Shown piece after piece: positions 6,831 to 14,070 of a stretch of 15,226 nt of DNA (its first letter is position 1; the number at the start of each line of letters is the position of its first letter). The DNA is taken from contig JAJDBA010000167.1 in assembly GCA_029261675.1 (NCBI GenBank), positions 1 through 15,226 on the forward strand. Direction: 5' to 3'. Origin of the DNA: Nitrospinaceae bacterium (GTDB taxonomy: Bacteria > Nitrospinota > Nitrospinia > Nitrospinales > VA-1). The notes under the pieces are model-generated. The model searched no databases, was not told the origin of the DNA, and worked only from the letters and a program-made list of their open reading frames with translations. The position numbers were made by a program, and so were the translations under genes.

Positions 6831-9484
6831 TTACGGCTTTCCTTCATAATTTTAGATAGTTCGAAAAGAGTATCCAGCGCTTGCTTGGGAGACATCTCGT
6901 TTGGATCTATTTGGCGTATTTTCTGGATCAATGGGTTTTCAGGCTCAGGAAATAGTCCTAATTGTCCTGATGAAGAAGTGTTATCTTTTTTATCCGATCT
7001 TGAAATTTTTGGGACCCCAACTTCATCAAATTCACTTTGCTCGAGATTGAAAAGAACTTCATGAGCTCGATCTAGAACCTGTTTGGGCAATCCGGCTAGT
7101 CGAGCGACCTGAATCCCATAGCTTTTATCTGCTCCTCCCGAAATAATTTTTCTCAGAAAAATTATTTCATCATTCCATTCTTTTACCTGGATATTAAAGT
7201 TTTTGACACCTGTGAGGACTCGCGATAACTCTGTCAATTCATGGTAATGCGTTGCGAACAAGGTTTTTGGTCCTCCTGCTTGTTCTGTTCCATGCAAATA
7301 CTCCACAATAGACCAAGCGATGCTAATGCCATCAAAGGTGCTCGTGCCTCTGCCAATTTCATCGAGAATGATCAAGCTCTGTGAAGTGGCATTGTTGAGA
7401 ATATTAGCAGTTTCATTCATTTCAACCATGAAAGTGGACTGGCCTTTTAATAAATGATCCTGTGCTCCCACACGAGAGTAAATGCGATCGGTTATTCCCA
7501 TACGTACTCGTTCAGCAGGAACAAAACTGCCCATTTGCGCCATCAGACAGATTAAGGCGACTTGTCTGAGATAGGTGGATTTGCCGGCCATATTTGGCCC
7601 GGTAATGATCATAATTTGTTGATCATGAGTATCTAGAAAGGTGTCATTGGGAATGAATCGATTACCAGGGTCGATCTGTTCGATCAAAGGGTGCCTGCCA
7701 TTTTTAATATCTAGAACAGGGTCTTCAAGTATTTCAGGGTGACAATAATTATTTCGGTGAGCGATTTCTGCAAAGGAAGTCAAAGCATCGACTTCACTTA
7801 TAATACGCGCCATTTTCTGAATTTGTGGCCCTGTAGATGAAACTTTATGGCGAACCTCTTCAAATAGGTTTTGTTCCAGTTCCACTATTTTTTCTTCTGC
7901 CTGTGTTACTTCTTCTTCATATTCTTTTAGCTTGGGAGAGATAAACCTTTCGGCATTTACCAGAGATTGTTTGCGAATATATTCTTTAGGAACGCGATCC
8001 GCATGTTTCTTGGTGACCTCGATGTAATATCCGTAAATCTTATTGAAGCCTATTTTTAAGACAGGGATACCTGTTTTCTCTTTTTCCTCTGTCTCTAGAG
8101 AAGCGATCCAGCTTTTTCCTTTTCGGGAAATATCTTTGAATCGGTCGAGTTCGGCATCGCAACCTTGCTTGATTAAGTTTCCTTCTTTAAGACTCAGAGG
8201 GGGATCATCAACAATATTTCTTTCGATCAGGTCGTATAAATTTTCCAGATTGTCCCAATTTTCCAGGTAGGTGGAAAGTCGGTGAGGCTCACATTTCTCT
8301 AAAGCTTTATGAAGATCCGGAAAAGTGCCTATAGAGTTTTTGAGGGAGATTAAATCTCTTGCATTGCAAACGGAAAGTGTGATCTTCCCCAACAGTCTTT
8401 CCAGATCAAATATCTTTTTTAATAGATCGCGAGTTTCCTGCCTGTTTAAAGGTTGGGATTTAAATAGAGATACGATCTCCAAACGTGCTTTTATTTTTTC
8501 AGAGTCGATAAGAGGTTTAATGATCCATTCCCTAATACGCCGGGCACCCATCGGTGTGCAGGATTCATCTAGGAGGTTTAGCAAAGAGTGCTTTCGAGTT
8601 CCTTCGCTGGACTGAATCAGTTCGAGGCTGGTTACCGTGGATTGATCCAGTGCCATATAATCATGAGTATAAAAAGGGCTGATGGAGTTTATATGCTCCA
8701 AAGTCGATTTTTGTGTTTCATGAAGGTAATGGATCAATGCCCCCGCAGCCGAAATACCATGATTCATATTTTCGCATCCAAACCCCTCCAGAGATTGAGT
8801 TTTGAAATGGCTCAAGAGGTTTCTAACGGCTTCGCTATGAGAGTAAGTCCAGTCTTCCCAGCTATGCAAAAATGGGTCCCCTGTTGGCAGCCAAGGCTTG
8901 GGTTGATCCATTAAAACTTCTGGTATAAGAATTTCTTTTGGAGCCAGCTTGACTAATTCATCTGCCAGAGGTGATCCTGTCTTATCATCATTGAACTGGG
9001 TTACCTTAAAAGTTCCGGTGGATACATCCAGAGCTGCCAACCCAATTTCATTCTTCGAAATAAAAAGGGAAACGATAAGCTGATCGGATTTTGGATCGAG
9101 CATATGATCATCTAAAACGGTTCCAGGGGTTATGATTCGAACCACTTCCCGTTTGACCAAACCTTTGGCGAATTTAGGGTCTTCCGTTTGTTCACAAACG
9201 GCTACTTTTTTTCCGGCTTTTAAAAGTTTTGTAATGTAGAGATTGGATGAATGATGCGGAATTCCGCACATCAGAACAGGATTGGACTGGTTTTTATTTC
9301 TCGAGGTCAGTGTTATTTGCAGGATCTGAGAGGCTATTTTCGCATCCTCGTTAAACATTTCATAGAAGTCACCCATCCTAAAAAATAGGATGGAATCGGG
9401 ATGGTCTTTTTTGATCCCGTGATATTGTTGCATCATAGGAGTTTCCTCCTGTTTGACGCGTTGACTTTTTGCAGAAACGACCAT
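6827..9484 (-). CDS. mutS: DNA mismatch repair ATPase MutS
   Basis: The 885-residue length is normal for MutS. It binds mispaired bases and recruits MutL. Visible landmarks are the mismatch-contacting F40-Y41-E42 in MGDFYEMF, the clamp and lever region (about 280-590), Walker A TGPNMAGKST (618-627), the STFMVEMNETANIL signature segment (673-686), Walker B ILDEIGRGTST (696-706) and the dimer-signalling ATHYHEL (734-740). Near the C-terminus, QLGLF (831-835) matches a beta-clamp-binding pentapeptide, and PLIQKI...MSPKQALDTLFEL (841-866) resembles the tetramerisation helix-loop-helix. The start at 9484 is preferred because the conserved ETPMMQQY (15-21) would otherwise be cut. However, AGGAGG lies 8 bases before the in-frame ATG at 9436, which would give an 869-residue form. 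The start is 9 bases after the HIT stop. Confidence 0.97.
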   Translation of the reverse strand: MVVSAKSQRVKQEETPMMQQYHGIKKDHPDSILFFRMGDFYEMFNEDAKIASQILQITLTSRNKNQSNPVLMCGIPHHSSNLYITKLLKAGKKVAVCEQTEDPKFAKGLVKREVVRIITPGTVLDDHMLDPKSDQLIVSLFISKNEIGLAALDVSTGTFKVTQFNDDKTGSPLADELVKLAPKEILIPEVLMDQPKPWLPTGDPFLHSWEDWTYSHSEAVRNLLSHFKTQSLEGFGCENMNHGISAAGALIHYLHETQKSTLEHINSISPFYTHDYMALDQSTVTSLELIQSSEGTRKHSLLNLLDESCTPMGARRIREWIIKPLIDSEKIKARLEIVSLFKSQPLNRQETRDLLKKIFDLERLLGKITLSVCNARDLISLKNSIGTFPDLHKALEKCEPHRLSTYLENWDNLENLYDLIERNIVDDPPLSLKEGNLIKQGCDAELDRFKDISRKGKSWIASLETEEKEKTGIPVLKIGFNKIYGYYIEVTKKHADRVPKEYIRKQSLVNAERFISPKLKEYEEEVTQAEEKIVELEQNLFEEVRHKVSSTGPQIQKMARIISEVDALTSFAEIAHRNNYCHPEILEDPVLDIKNGRHPLIEQIDPGNRFIPNDTFLDTHDQQIMIITGPNMAGKSTYLRQVALICLMAQMGSFVPAERVRMGITDRIYSRVGAQDHLLKGQSTFMVEMNETANILNNATSQSLIILDEIGRGTSTFDGISIAWSIVEYLHGTEQAGGPKTLFATHYHELTELSRVLTGVKNFNIQVKEWNDEIIFLRKIISGGADKSYGIQVARLAGLPKQVLDRAHEVLFNLEQSEFDEVGVPKISRSDKKDNTSSSGQLGLFPEPENPLIQKIRQIDPNEMSPKQALDTLFELSKIMKESRK

Positions 9485-9493
9485 TCGATAGAG

Positions 9494-9982
9494 TTACAAA
9501 TTCAGGTTTTTAAAATGTGGCAGTAGTTTTTCGTAGGTAGACCGCAGATGTTCGGGGTGAACTTTAACTTCGCCGAGCACAGGCATAAAATTGGTGTCTC
9601 CTGACCAGCGCGGAACAATGTGACAATGAATATGCTCGTCGTAACCCGCGCCCGCTGCTTTGCCAATGTTATAACCTATATTGAAACCATCTGGCTCGCT
9701 GACAGTCTTCAGTATCTTGATACATTCCTGAGTTAATTGGTTGACTTCAAATTTTTCAGAATCATTTTGTTCGGTGATGCAGCCGATGTGACGATAGGGT
9801 GAAACCATGAGATGAGCGCAGTTATATGGAAAAATATTCATTATTACGAATGAATGCTTTCCTCTGAATAAGATGTGATTTTTTTCATCATTTTGGGAAG
9901 AGGGCAGGACGCAAAAAATACATTCATCGGATTTTTCGCTTTTGATGTACTCCATTCTCCAAGGTGCCCAAAGTTGTTTCAT
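9494..9982 (-). CDS. HIT family nucleotide hydrolase/phosphorylase-like protein
   Basis: The 162-residue protein carries the histidine-triad motif H117-x-H119-x-H121 in DEHIHCHIVPRW, where the middle His is the expected nucleophile. It opens with LWAPWRMEYI (4-13), followed by C21-x-x-C24, a zinc-binding pair seen in the bacterial Ap4A-phosphorylase-like HIT subgroup. The motif MNIFPYNCAHLMVSPYRH (48-65) corresponds to the nucleotide-binding strands. The substrate is probably a dinucleoside polyphosphate or nucleotidyl compound in the cytoplasm, but this cannot be decided here. It lies 12 bases downstream of ybeY. Its TAA is in the same frame as mutS, which begins three codons later, so termination-reinitiation coupling is plausible. 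Confidence 0.92.
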   Translation of the reverse strand: MKQLWAPWRMEYIKSEKSDECIFCVLPSSQNDEKNHILFRGKHSFVIMNIFPYNCAHLMVSPYRHIGCITEQNDSEKFEVNQLTQECIKILKTVSEPDGFNIGYNIGKAAGAGYDEHIHCHIVPRWSGDTNFMPVLGEVKVHPEHLRSTYEKLLPHFKNLNL

Positions 9983-9994
9983 GTTATGGAGTGG

Positions 9995-10465
9995 CTAATA
10001 GTTGCAGGAATCCGCAAGGACTTTTCCAGGAAAAGTCAGATTGAATAATTCCCGAGTTTTATTGCGCATCTTTTCTTCCTCTTGCTCAGATATCTCGTGG
10101 TCATAGCCCAGTAGATGTAAGATACCATGAATCAGCAACAGGATTATCTCTTCCTCGAAAGTTAAACCGTGCTCTTTTGCTTGGGCTTGAGCGGTATCCA
10201 GAGAAACCGCAATATCGCCCAAAATTTCTTCTCCCGGAGTGGGAGGGTCTTCATCCGCATTCTGCGGAAATGATAATACGTCCGTTGGTTGGTCGATATT
10301 CCGAAACTGCTGGTTGAGCTCACGAATATCTGCATCAGCAGTTAATAATATACTGACCTCCTGATTCAAGCAATTCAGATTGCTCATTACCATTTCCATT
10401 TTCCCATTAATATCGTCGGAGTCGATATTAATCTGAGGATGATCGTTTCGAAGTAAAACACCCAT
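9995..10465 (-). CDS. ybeY: Endoribonuclease YbeY (rRNA maturation factor)
   Basis: The 156-residue protein has the diagnostic metal site H113-x3-H117-x5-H123 in LLIHGILHLLGYDHE, preceded by ILGDIAVS (81-88) and the conserved QFRNIDQPTDVLSFP segment (53-67). YbeY is a single-strand endoribonuclease involved in 16S rRNA 3'-end maturation and ribosome quality control. The start ATG 10463-10465 has only a weak upstream site. It follows phoH with a 25-base gap, the common phoH-ybeY order found across bacteria, which supports both assignments. Length and motif are normal and nothing suggests damage. Confidence 0.96.
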   Translation of the reverse strand: MGVLLRNDHPQINIDSDDINGKMEMVMSNLNCLNQEVSILLTADADIRELNQQFRNIDQPTDVLSFPQNADEDPPTPGEEILGDIAVSLDTAQAQAKEHGLTFEEEIILLLIHGILHLLGYDHEISEQEEEKMRNKTRELFNLTFPGKVLADSCNY

Positions 10466-10490
10466 TAAACTATAGTCTTTCTACAGTGGT

Positions 10491-11462
10491 CTACGGGTCA
10501 GCATCTTCAGAGTTAGATTGATCGTAGGCCTTAATAATTTTCTTTACCAATTCGTGGCGAACAACATCTTTTTCTGTAAAATAAATGAATTGTATCCCAT
10601 CGACCTTCTGCAATAATTTTTGAACATGCACTAAACCAGAATCACTTTTTTTAAGAAGATCGATTTGTGTGATATCTCCAGTGACAATCATTTTAGATCG
10701 AAAACCCAGTCGGGTTAAAAACATTTTCATCTGCTCTTTTGTTGCGTTCTGCGCTTCATCAAGAATGATGAATGCATCGCTCAAGGTTCTGCCTCGCATA
10801 TATGCTAGTGGAGCAATTTCAATGGCACCGTCTTCGATGAGGTGTCGTACCTGGTTTTCCTCCATCATATGATTCAAAGCATCATAGAGCGGCATTAAAT
10901 AGGGGTGGATTTTTTCTGCAATATCTCCAGGTAGAAACCCGAGCTTTTCGCCTGCTTCGACCGCAGGACGTACCAGTACAATTTTTTTGAAACGGCGTTT
11001 TAATAATCCTTCAACAGCCATTGCAACGGCAAGAAACGTTTTTCCCGTTCCTGCGGGTCCTATTGAAAGAATAATATCATCGGCTTGGACGGCTCGAATG
11101 AATTGAAACTGGGAAGGCCCTTTGGGGGTGATGAAACCTCTTTTCGGTGAAACGGCAATACGCTCCGAAAAAATAGTTTTTAAATCTGCTTGAGGGTTTT
11201 CTGCCATCAGGCGTATGGCAAATTTAACATCTCCATTTTCTACAGGCTGATCGGCTTCATGTAATTTTTCAAGTTGGCGAAACAGGTTTTCTACCGACTC
11301 GAGGGAGTCGGGCTCGCCTTTTATTTTGATCTGATTTTCCCGGGTTGTGATGCGGACGTTAAACTTTTTCTCTATAAGCTTGAGATTAAGATCCTGACTT
11401 CCGAATATTTCTGGAATGACTTTATTGTTTTCAAGGACTATTTCTTTGATTGAGGGGCTCAA
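10491..11462 (-). CDS. phoH: PhoH-like ATPase
   Basis: This is a 323-residue PhoH/PhoL-family P-loop ATPase. The N-terminal 70 residues look like a KH-type RNA-binding module (LKLIEKKFNVRITTRENQIKIKGE). The ATPase core has Walker A GPAGTGKT (135-142), the conserved VRPAVEAGEKLGFLPGD (164-180), AYMRGRTLSDAFIILDEAQNA containing Walker B (D235-E236) and TGDITQIDL (261-269). Members are thought to act as RNA helicase/NTPases linked to RNA metabolism, and the link with YbeY fits. The start is TTG 11460-11462 with a weak AAGAG site; no ATG lies close by. It is 33 bases downstream of folE. Confidence 0.94.
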   Translation of the reverse strand: MSPSIKEIVLENNKVIPEIFGSQDLNLKLIEKKFNVRITTRENQIKIKGEPDSLESVENLFRQLEKLHEADQPVENGDVKFAIRLMAENPQADLKTIFSERIAVSPKRGFITPKGPSQFQFIRAVQADDIILSIGPAGTGKTFLAVAMAVEGLLKRRFKKIVLVRPAVEAGEKLGFLPGDIAEKIHPYLMPLYDALNHMMEENQVRHLIEDGAIEIAPLAYMRGRTLSDAFIILDEAQNATKEQMKMFLTRLGFRSKMIVTGDITQIDLLKKSDSGLVHVQKLLQKVDGIQFIYFTEKDVVRHELVKKIIKAYDQSNSEDADP

Positions 11463-11495
11463 ATAATACTCTTATAAATAGGGTTTGAAATCAAA

Positions 11496-12065
11496 TCACC
11501 TTCGTGTGCCTTGTGGGGGTATCAGGCTTAAAAATTCGCCGCGTGTTCTTGCATCCTGCTTGAAGGAGCCAAGCATAGAACTGGTTGTTGTATACGAGTT
11601 TTGCTTGGCAACTCCGCGCATGCACATGCATAAATGAAGAGCTTCGACTACAACTCCAACTCCAATAGGCTTGAGTATCGTTTGCAGGCTATGGGCAATC
11701 TGGTTAGTTAATCGCTCTTGAACTTGAAGCCTTCTGCTGAATGCGTCAACGATTCTGGGAATCTTGCTGAGCCCAATGATCCTTCCTTTGGGTAAATAAG
11801 CAACATGGCATTTACCGATGAAAGGCAACATATGGTGTTCGCACATGCTGAACAGGTCGATGTCTTTTACGATAACCATTTCATCGTAGTCTTCGTGGAA
11901 TAAGGCACCGTTTACCAGCTCTTCAATATTTACGGAATAGCCGCTGGTCAAAAATTTGAGTGACTTTTCCACTCTATCGGGAGTGTCTAGAAGTCCTTCG
12001 CGAGAAGGGTCTTCACCGACTTCTTCTAAGATTTTTTTAATGAGGTCTTTCAACAGAGTCTCCAT
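11496..12065 (-). CDS. folE: GTP cyclohydrolase I
   Basis: The 189-residue enzyme converts GTP to 7,8-dihydroneopterin triphosphate, the first step to folate, biopterin-type pterins and queuosine. Zinc ligands are visible: C75 and H78 in [12 protein letters not shown], and C146 in [11 protein letters not shown]. Other conserved stretches are [12 protein letters not shown] (25-36), [23 protein letters not shown] (98-120) and [10 protein letters not shown] (150-159). ATG 12063-12065 is preferred over an in-frame TTG four codons upstream; from it the protein begins [13 protein letters not shown], normal for the family. The gene overlaps the 3' end of the PTPS gene by 29 bases and has no good ribosome binding site of its own, so translational coupling is likely. 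Having the next pathway enzyme directly upstream indicates a shared pterin product. Confidence 0.96.
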   Translation of the reverse strand: METLLKDLIKKILEEVGEDPSREGLLDTPDRVEKSLKFLTSGYSVNIEELVNGALFHEDYDEMVIVKDIDLFSMCEHHMLPFIGKCHVAYLPKGRIIGLSKIPRIVDAFSRRLQVQERLTNQIAHSLQTILKPIGVGVVVEALHLCMCMRGVAKQNSYTTTSSMLGSFKQDARTRGEFLSLIPPQGTRR

Positions 12066-12462
12066 GATAGACAACAAAATTGCGTTCAGATTCGTAAAGC
12101 TTTACTTCGTGTAGCGTGCCGTTTTCAATTTTGGGCTCGATAATATTCCAAAAATGAATTGCTATATTTTCTGCTGTGGGAATGACTCCTTTGAGAAAAT
12201 CCACATCAACATTCAGATTTTTATGATCTACTTTATTCACAATTTCTTCATTTATTAGTTTTTTGAGAGCTTTTAAGTCCAGAACCATCCCGGTTTGGGG
12301 ATCGACTTCACCCCGCACGGTGACCTCTAAAATATAGTTGTGCCCGTGCCCATTGGGATTATTGCAAAGCCCAAATGTTGCTTCATTTTTTTCATCAGAA
12401 AAGTCGGGGTTATAAAGGCGATGGCTGGCGCAGAATTCAAGACGGCGGGTAATATAAATCAT
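12037..12462 (-). CDS. 6-pyruvoyltetrahydropterin synthase / QueD superfamily protein (PTPS-II-type motif)
   Basis: This is a 141-residue COG0720 protein acting on dihydroneopterin triphosphate, the product of the overlapping folE. Zinc ligands are H14 (CASHRL) and H39/H41 in the GHGH motif. The catalytic Cys is C33 in [11 protein letters not shown]. The D79-H80 pair in VDHKNLN and E124 in KLYESERN complete the expected active site. The spacing Cys-x5-HGH is that of PTPS (biopterin-type); bacterial QueD has Cys-x3-HGH. The sequence therefore points to 6-pyruvoyltetrahydropterin synthesis, although many genomes annotate such genes as queD. No queC, queE or sepiapterin reductase gene lies in the window to settle it. 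The start is ATG 12460-12462, 12 bases after the stop of the fmdB-like gene. Confidence 0.9.
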   Translation of the reverse strand: MIYITRRLEFCASHRLYNPDFSDEKNEATFGLCNNPNGHGHNYILEVTVRGEVDPQTGMVLDLKALKKLINEEIVNKVDHKNLNVDVDFLKGVIPTAENIAIHFWNIIEPKIENGTLHEVKLYESERNFVVYHGDSVERPH

Positions 12463-12474
12463 CAGGATAATTTT

Positions 12475-12666
12475 TTATTTAAGATACTTGCGTTTATTAT
12501 CTGTGGAATAAAAACCAGGGCCATATAAATGGAAATTCATCTGATTAAAAAGTTTGTCTAGTTTGCCACCGCATTTCTCACATTCCGTTGCTGATTCGTC
12601 ACTCACTTTTTGCAAGATCTCAACAACCTCTTTGCACTTTTCACATTGGTATTCATAAATGGGCAT
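12475..12666 (-). CDS. FmdB-family zinc ribbon protein
   Basis: This is a 63-residue protein with the FmdB/YfgJ-like opening MPIYEYQCEKC. A four-cysteine zinc ribbon is formed by C8-x2-C11 and C29-x2-C32, and the family's usual ending follows, here HLYGPGFYSTDNKRKYLK. Such small proteins were named from a putative regulator in a formamidase operon, but their real function is unclear. GGAG lies 9 bases before ATG 12664-12666. The gene is 12 bases ahead of the PTPS gene and 23 bases behind the secreted unknown, so it is in the same gene string. Length is typical. Confidence 0.88.
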   Translation of the reverse strand: MPIYEYQCEKCKEVVEILQKVSDESATECEKCGGKLDKLFNQMNFHLYGPGFYSTDNKRKYLK

Positions 12667-12689
12667 GATAGCGTCTCCAATTCATACGT

Positions 12690-13211
12690 TTATCTGTATA
12701 TTATATTATATCCAGACGCAGAAAAATTAGCATTTTTTGGAGTATTTTGGGGTGGTAATCGCAGGGTTCGGCGTTGACGATTATTGCCCCGGAATACATT
12801 CAGTGTTTTTAAAATGTTCTTTTTGATCGTTTCCAATTGGTATATCGTGGAAGGCAGGGTGAGCCCCCATTGGGGGTCATAAATACCTGCCAGCATGCCA
12901 TTGTCGCCTAGAATTTGGATAACTATGAACTTTTCAATGGAATGCTTTTTCTGTACATCCAAGGGCATCATATAAGTGGCATTTTCCTCTTTTGAGCCCT
13001 GCCGCATCACTGCCTTCCCTGATTCTGCAATTTCAAACGGAATCGATTTCAGATAGTCATTGAGATCTTTAAAAATATTTTCTTTTGGGAAAACCACGAT
13101 GCCAAAGTTTTCATGATTTTTATAAAGCTGATAGTCGTAATCAGAACCAGCTAGAGCAGTACTGGGTAGCCCTAAAAGAATACAAAACAGAATTAAGAAT
13201 AAAGGTCTCAT
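12690..13211 (-). CDS. Secreted protein of unknown function
   Basis: I do not recognise this 173-residue protein. It has a clear Sec signal peptide (MRPLF, a hydrophobic core, cleavage after STALA at residue 21), so it should be periplasmic or exported. There is no lipobox after the core; the only Cys, C10, lies within the signal. The mature part has one compact alpha/beta-looking region (about 25-140), with FIVIQILGDNGMLAGIYDPQWGLTLP suggesting strands, and ends in a basic, Asn/Pro-rich tail (RQRRTLRLPPQNTPK) that looks disordered. No catalytic motif is visible. The start is ATG 13209-13211 without an obvious ribosome binding site. It lies 69 bases after ndk and 23 bases before the fmdB-like gene. 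Confidence 0.75.
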   Translation of the reverse strand: MRPLFLILFCILLGLPSTALAGSDYDYQLYKNHENFGIVVFPKENIFKDLNDYLKSIPFEIAESGKAVMRQGSKEENATYMMPLDVQKKHSIEKFIVIQILGDNGMLAGIYDPQWGLTLPSTIYQLETIKKNILKTLNVFRGNNRQRRTLRLPPQNTPKNANFSASGYNIIYR

Positions 13212-13263
13212 AACTATTTATGATGAAACAGTTTGCTCAAAGGTTTTAAAAACCAACAACTTC

Positions 13264-13307
13264 TTTAGCAGAAACAGTAATTACGAAAGAATTTCTGTTT
13301 CGCTAAA
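13264..13307 (-). repeat. 44-base imperfect inverted repeat across the ndk stop codon
   Basis: On the plus strand the arms are TTTAGC-A-GAAACAG (13264-13277) and CTGTTTC-GCTAAA (13295-13307): 13 paired bases with one bulged A. Inside, AATT (13279-13282) pairs with AATT (13290-13293) across a one-base mismatch, leaving a 7-base loop. The ndk TAA (13281-13283) sits at the loop. No T-tract follows it on the minus strand, so it is not a standard terminator; it may stabilise or process the mRNA end. Confidence 0.55.
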
Positions 13308-13697
13308 AAAATATGACATTTCAAAGGCCGCATTTTCTGCCGAGTCGGAGCCATGTGTTGAATTCTTTTCAATATTTACCGCGAAATCTTTTCGGATGGT
13401 GCCCTCTGCTGCGTCTACAGGGTTTGTTGCCCCCATCAAATCGCGCCATGCCGAGATAGCATTTTCTTTCTCAAGGATCAATAATACCACAGGTCCCGAA
13501 CACATGGATTCGGTCAAGCTGCCAAAAAAAGGTCTCTCTTTATGGACATAATAAAATCCTTTAGCTTGTGATGGTGTTAGTTGAGCTTTTTTTATTGCAG
13601 CAATTTTGAATCCGTTAGACTCAATTCTTTCTAGAATTTTTCCGATTAAATTTCGTTCGACCGCGTCGGGTTTGATGATTGCAAAAGTTCTTTCCAT
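13281..13697 (-). CDS. ndk: Nucleoside diphosphate kinase
   Basis: The 138-residue enzyme exchanges gamma-phosphates among nucleoside tri- and diphosphates by a ping-pong mechanism through phospho-His115 in NSTHGSDS (112-119). K9 in IIKPDAV and the R92-containing EGTIRKDF (98 and 89-95 region) line the nucleotide site, and the length matches the normal 135-150 residues. It starts at ATG 13695-13697. It lies after the terminator that closes the oxidoreductase operon, so it probably opens the next transcription unit, which may run on through the secreted unknown and fmdB. Its last codons and stop lie inside a strong inverted repeat. Confidence 0.97.
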   Translation of the reverse strand: MERTFAIIKPDAVERNLIGKILERIESNGFKIAAIKKAQLTPSQAKGFYYVHKERPFFGSLTESMCSGPVVLLILEKENAISAWRDLMGATNPVDAAEGTIRKDFAVNIEKNSTHGSDSAENAAFEMSYFFSETEILS

Positions 13698-13737
13698 TAG
13701 GCTACTTTCTTTTTAGGTTTGATTTTTTGAATTGCAC

Positions 13738-13778
13738 AAAAAAAAGGTATCTGAGCAATTAAGCCCAAATACCTTTTT
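13738..13778 (-). terminator. Intrinsic terminator after the oxidoreductase operon
   Basis: Read on the minus strand, a stem of up to 16 pairs (AAAAAGGTATTTGGGC against GCTCAGATACCTTTTT, with U-G wobbles) closes a TTAATT loop and runs into eight T residues. It starts 15 bases after the stop of the small ferredoxin gene. On the plus strand the hairpin is also followed by TTTTT, so it could work weakly in both directions, although no plus-strand gene leads into it. Confidence 0.88.
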
Positions 13779-13792
13779 GAAACTAAAATGAA

Positions 13793-14056
13793 TTATCGTA
13801 AAACTATTCCGGATTTTTTAATGACGAATCCTTCATTAAGGTCGTCAATCCATTTCATTTTGATGGCATCGTTTTTAGCAATGTCCGTACAAATATAGAC
13901 GCAAATTTCACACGCCTTACATCGATCTACAGACACATAGGCGGACTTATCTTCTTCACTGTAATTTATACAGTTTGACTCGGGACAGTATTGTGTACAA
14001 AGGTGGCAGTTTTTAGCCGAGCAAATGTCCTTGTCAACTTCAGCAATGTAGTACAT
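13793..14056 (-). CDS. Small ferredoxin-like subunit of a 2-oxoacid:ferredoxin oxidoreductase
   Basis: This 87-residue protein has two [4Fe-4S] ferredoxin motifs. The first has C12-x4-C17-x2-C20-x3-C24-P and the second C46-x2-C49-x2-C52-x3-C56; C29 is an extra cysteine. Note the x4 spacing after the first Cys, where x2 is usual. It should pass electrons between the catalytic subunits and soluble ferredoxin in the cytoplasm. GGAG lies 6 bases before ATG 14054-14056. It follows the gamma subunit by 14 bases and is the last gene before the terminator. Position after beta and gamma matches ForE of the Hydrogenobacter forDABGE cluster, but whether the substrate is pyruvate or 2-oxoglutarate cannot be told from this protein. 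Confidence 0.88.
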   Translation of the reverse strand: MYYIAEVDKDICSAKNCHLCTQYCPESNCINYSEEDKSAYVSVDRCKACEICVYICTDIAKNDAIKMKWIDDLNEGFVIKKSGIVLR

Positions 14057-14070
14057 GTTTTCTCCAGTTT

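Noticed and set aside
6416..7064. Overlapping open frames on both strands within the epimerase and mutS genes
   Set aside because: They shadow two clearly identified genes; their translations are low-complexity and match no family I know.
8043..8914. Several plus-strand open frames antisense to mutS
   Set aside because: The mutS frame carries all conserved motifs through this region; the antisense frames have no supporting signals.
12066..12077. Upstream TTG start for folE
   Set aside because: It would add only four residues with no better ribosome site; ATG 12063-12065 gives the normal family start.
13242..13254. Short palindrome GGTTTT-A-AAAACC downstream of ndk
   Set aside because: Only 13 bases, A/T-rich, and could arise by chance; no matching second site was seen.
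13264..13307. Intrinsic terminator of ndk
   Set aside because: The hairpin is strong, but no T-tract follows it on the minus strand, so it is reported only as an inverted repeat.
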